A DNA stretch of 64,000 bases from Herbidospora solisilvae (lineage in GTDB: Bacteria > Actinomycetota > Actinomycetes > Streptosporangiales > Streptosporangiaceae), in the NCBI RefSeq assembly GCF_009901565.1, contig NZ_WXEW01000002.1:786565-850564 (forward strand), in the 5' to 3' direction. Below are positions 63,401-64,000 of this stretch, one piece after another (within the stretch, counting starts at the first letter, position 1; every line of letters begins with the position of its first letter). The position numbers and the translations under genes are program-made. A model generated the notes under the pieces. That model was given only the letters and a program-made list of their open reading frames with translations, was not told the origin of the DNA and made no database searches.

Positions 63401-64000
63401 GAGGGGTCGGGGTCGAACAGGCGCTCCAGATCCCAGCCCCGGTCGGCCGGGAACGGCGAGATGACGTCGCGCTCGCCCGACACGACCGACCACAAATCCT
63501 CGGGGGTGCGCACGTCGCCCGGATAACGGCAGGCCATCGCCACGATCGCGATCGGCTCGTCGGCCCGGCGCGGCGTGGCGGCGACCGGGGCGGCGGGGGC
63601 GTCCGCGCCCAGCAGTTCCGAGCGCAGGAAATCGGCCAGGGCACGCGGTGACGGATGGTCGAAGACCAGCGTCGTGGGCAGCGTGAGGCCGGTGGCCGTG
63701 GCCAGCCGGTTGCGGAACTCGACCGCCGTCAGGGAGTCGAAGCCCAGGTCCTTGAACGCGCGGGTGACGTCGATGCCGCTCTGGTCCGCGAAGCCCAGCA
63801 CGGCGGCGGCCTGGGTGCCGATGACGTCCAGGAGCAGCCGTTCCTGGTCGGCGGGCGAGCGTCCGGCCAGGGTGGCGAGCACCGGCGTGCCCGCGACCGC
63901 CGTGACCGGACCGGCGAAGGGCCGCAGCGGCGGCGGCAGCAGACCGGCGGCGGCCAGCGCCCGCAGCGCGGCGGTCGCCGGGCGGGCCGCCACCAGCGCG
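57415..64000 (-). CDS. type I polyketide synthase, ACP then KS-AT-DH-ER-KR-ACP (start beyond the window)
   Basis: The frame stays open to the window edge; the first residues seen are a KR end, so an earlier module precedes. Counting from 63993: ACP Ser87 (DLGFDSL). KS with Cys317 (TACSASL), His452 and His490. AT Ser758 (GHSQGE) with YASH at 852-855, predicting methylmalonyl-CoA. DH with [10 protein letters not shown] (His1050) and Asp1215 ([10 protein letters not shown]). ER with [14 protein letters not shown] and [15 protein letters not shown] with GGTGTIGA and LDD (B-type), Tyr1904. ACP Ser2074 (EIGFDS), then a docking tail to 2192. The module should add a fully reduced methyl-branched unit; Val after ALGM instead of Tyr suggests a 2R methyl. 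Confidence 0.95.
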   Translation of the reverse strand, partial: ALVAARPATAALRALAAAGLLPPPLRPFAGPVTAVAGTPVLATLAGRSPADQERLLLDVIGTQAAAVLGFADQSGIDVTRAFKDLGFDSLTAVEFRNRLATATGLTLPTTLVFDHPSPRALADFLRSELLGADAPAAPVAATPRRADEPIAIVAMACRYPGDVRTPEDLWSVVSGERDVISPFPADRGWDLERLFDPDPSHAGTSYAREGGFLHDAAGFDPAFFGISPREAVSMDPQQRLLLETAWEAFERAGIDPASLHGSATGVYAGVVYTDYGSRVRLPPDMEGYLGIGSAGSIASGRIAYTLGLRGPAVTVDTACSASLVALHLAVRALRDGECDLALAGGATVLSHPDIFIGFSRQRGLSADSRCKAFAAAADGTAFGEGVGLLLVERLSDAVRNGHPVLAVIRGTAINQDGASNGLTAPNGPSQQAVIRAALADAGLAPADVDAIEAHGTGTRLGDPIEAQAILATYGQDRDEPAWLGSLKSNIGHTQAAAGVGGVIKMVQALQHGVLPRTLHVDEPTPHVDWTAGDVRLLTEARPWTRETGRTRRAGISGFGMSGTNAHVVIEEAPAPRPQAEASFGDAPVLLSAHNPQALREQAVRLRDHLATRPGLLPSDLTRTLATGRAALAHRAAVVTGDREALLAALTALADDRPDPLLVRGQVRPLGKTVFVFPGQGSQWDGMARDLLATSPVFADHLHAAADAIEKYAGWNLIDVLDGPSPDRVDVIQPALFAVMTSLARLWEHHGVRPDAVIGHSQGEIAAAHIAGALTLDDAAKIVTLRSKALLALAGTGGMASVSLSAADVAVYLASYDDLHIAATNSPNATVIAGDAAQLDDLLATLDARRIPVDYASHSPHVHRLRDELRTLLDGIRPQPAAIPFYSTVTTGTADFTPEYWFDNLANPVRFHETLTKLLDDGHTTFVEASPHPVLTTAVQDTLEHPSLLVTGTLRRHKGTLDQFHLNLAALHADGHPVTWHLPEQGVTDLPTYAFQRERYWLTGPSVGGDAGGLGLDAAEHPFLSAVTVLAETGALVVTGRVSRDSHGWLADHAVRGTALLPATALLELALQAGQLSGAALRVDELTLEAPLLLPEHGSVRLQAEVSAADGSGRRRVTVHSRRGGDEEWTRHAAGTLTPATPGEPDGATAWPPPGAVPLVVDDLYDRLADLGYEYGPAFRNLTAAWRAGDTVHAEVHLPDGHDDDAARFALHPALFDAAMHAMALGGFLGEGVRLPFAWSGVDLFATGATALRATLTPAGDDTVTITLADPAGAPVARVESLTLRAAPTARTTEPTSLYEPTWTEIPLVPAETPDVTVIEWPASSADGGLPQAVAANVRALVDRLTAWLAEQPDPASRLAIVTRNAVAVRPGDHVDLAAVPLWGVARSAATENPGRIVVVDVDDASAAALPAALAGGEPQIALRDGVALVPRLTRVSRSAPLDLPDGAWRLATPGGSPDDLHAAPFPEALAPLAPHQVRIEVRAAGLNFRDVLTALGMVPSATPLGAEAAGVVLETGSAVAGLAVGDRVFGLAPGAVGPVAVADHRLLARIPEGWSFAEAASVPAVFTTAYHGLVTLAQVRPGERVLVHAAAGGVGLAALQLARHLGAEVYATASPAKWAALRALGLPPERIASSRTDAFAASFGEVDVVLNSLTGDLLDASLGLLPPGGRFVEMGIADPRDPCALAEEGVAYLPFELLDMPVEEVADAFKGVLALFASGALRPSRVATWDVRQAPAAFRHFAQAAHVGKLVLTLPPVREGTVLVTGGTGTIGAALARHLVAAHGVRHLLLTSRRGPDAPGAAGLAAELTAAGAEVRIAACDAADRAALADLLASVPDDRPLRAVVHTAGVLDDGVLASLTPEKIEAALRPKVDAAWHLHELTGDLDAFVLFSSASGQLGGAGQANYAAANVFLDALAAHRRERGLPATSLAWGMWREASGMTGHLGAADLARIARGGLTPMSAEEGLALFDAALRADRPLLVPAVLDEAALRARAEAGEVPPVLRGLVRAPSVRRAARHAPVSPAGLAERLAALPGPDREQALLTLVREQVAAVLGHAGADGVAADQAFKEIGFDSLTSVELRNRVAAATGLRLPTTLAFDFPTPAALAAHLRGLLAPADATDDTSDGMAAELDRLLAAVTTDGPGFTKIKDRLRAALWRWEEGSRPAEEPDDDLAAATDEELFRALDEELDPL

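Overview
The window is very GC-rich, gene-dense DNA with GTG/TTG starts, tight ATGA overlaps and leaderless-looking promoters. It carries a modular polyketide synthase, MmyB-type regulators, secreted CBM13 enzymes and a type II glutamine synthetase. This points to a filamentous actinobacterium, plausibly of the Streptosporangiales (genus not provable from the sequence). No rRNA, tRNA, CRISPR array or intact insertion sequence was seen.

Region 1-6.7 kb: housekeeping and stress genes. These are an alpha/beta hydrolase end, a MOSC protein, DNA polymerase X in an operon with an adenylate-forming ligase, a mini cold-shock protein, a small secreted protein and an aldo/keto reductase. Region 6.7-13.6 kb is decaying accessory DNA. 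It has a 1.2 kb gene-poor stretch with two identical-architecture inverted repeats, a large secreted protein, a broken copy of the aldo/keto reductase, and a multiply frameshifted nucleosidase/membrane gene behind an NrtR-like Nudix regulator with a palindrome in its promoter. Region 13.7-28.2 kb: two MmyB-type regulators, each divergent from an enzyme or exporter gene, a set of secreted proteins (ricin-fold, beta-helix, GH30 with CBM13 plus its LacI regulator, M6-like metalloprotease) and small enzymes.

Region 28.2-39.6 kb: a CbiX-like protein, a PfkB sugar kinase, a stand-alone LigD-type polymerase, a GMC oxidoreductase translationally coupled to a hydrolase with a Cys nucleophile, a 941-residue LuxR/LAL regulator, GlnII and a VOC protein. 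Region 39.7-45.3 kb is a coupled operon of an APC permease, a small KdpC-like protein and a KdpD-type kinase, without KdpFAB or KdpE; an NADAR protein overlaps its end. Region 45.4-49.9 kb: secreted beta-propeller proteins (RCC1/PASTA and another) and two tandem DNRLRE-type paralogues that have decayed in complementary ways.

Region 49.9-53.1 kb looks like a hydroxy-acid pathway. It contains a lactate 2-monooxygenase-like flavoenzyme, a ketopantoate-reductase-like enzyme and a mandelate racemase whose catalytic residues fall at the same numbers as in the classical Pseudomonas enzyme, with a perfect 10+10 inverted repeat between them. Region 53.2-64 kb is the end of a type I PKS cluster. It has a P450, a one-module KS-AT-ACP protein, and a larger protein running off the window (ACP, then KS-AT-DH-ER-KR-ACP). 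No thioesterase is present in the last module.
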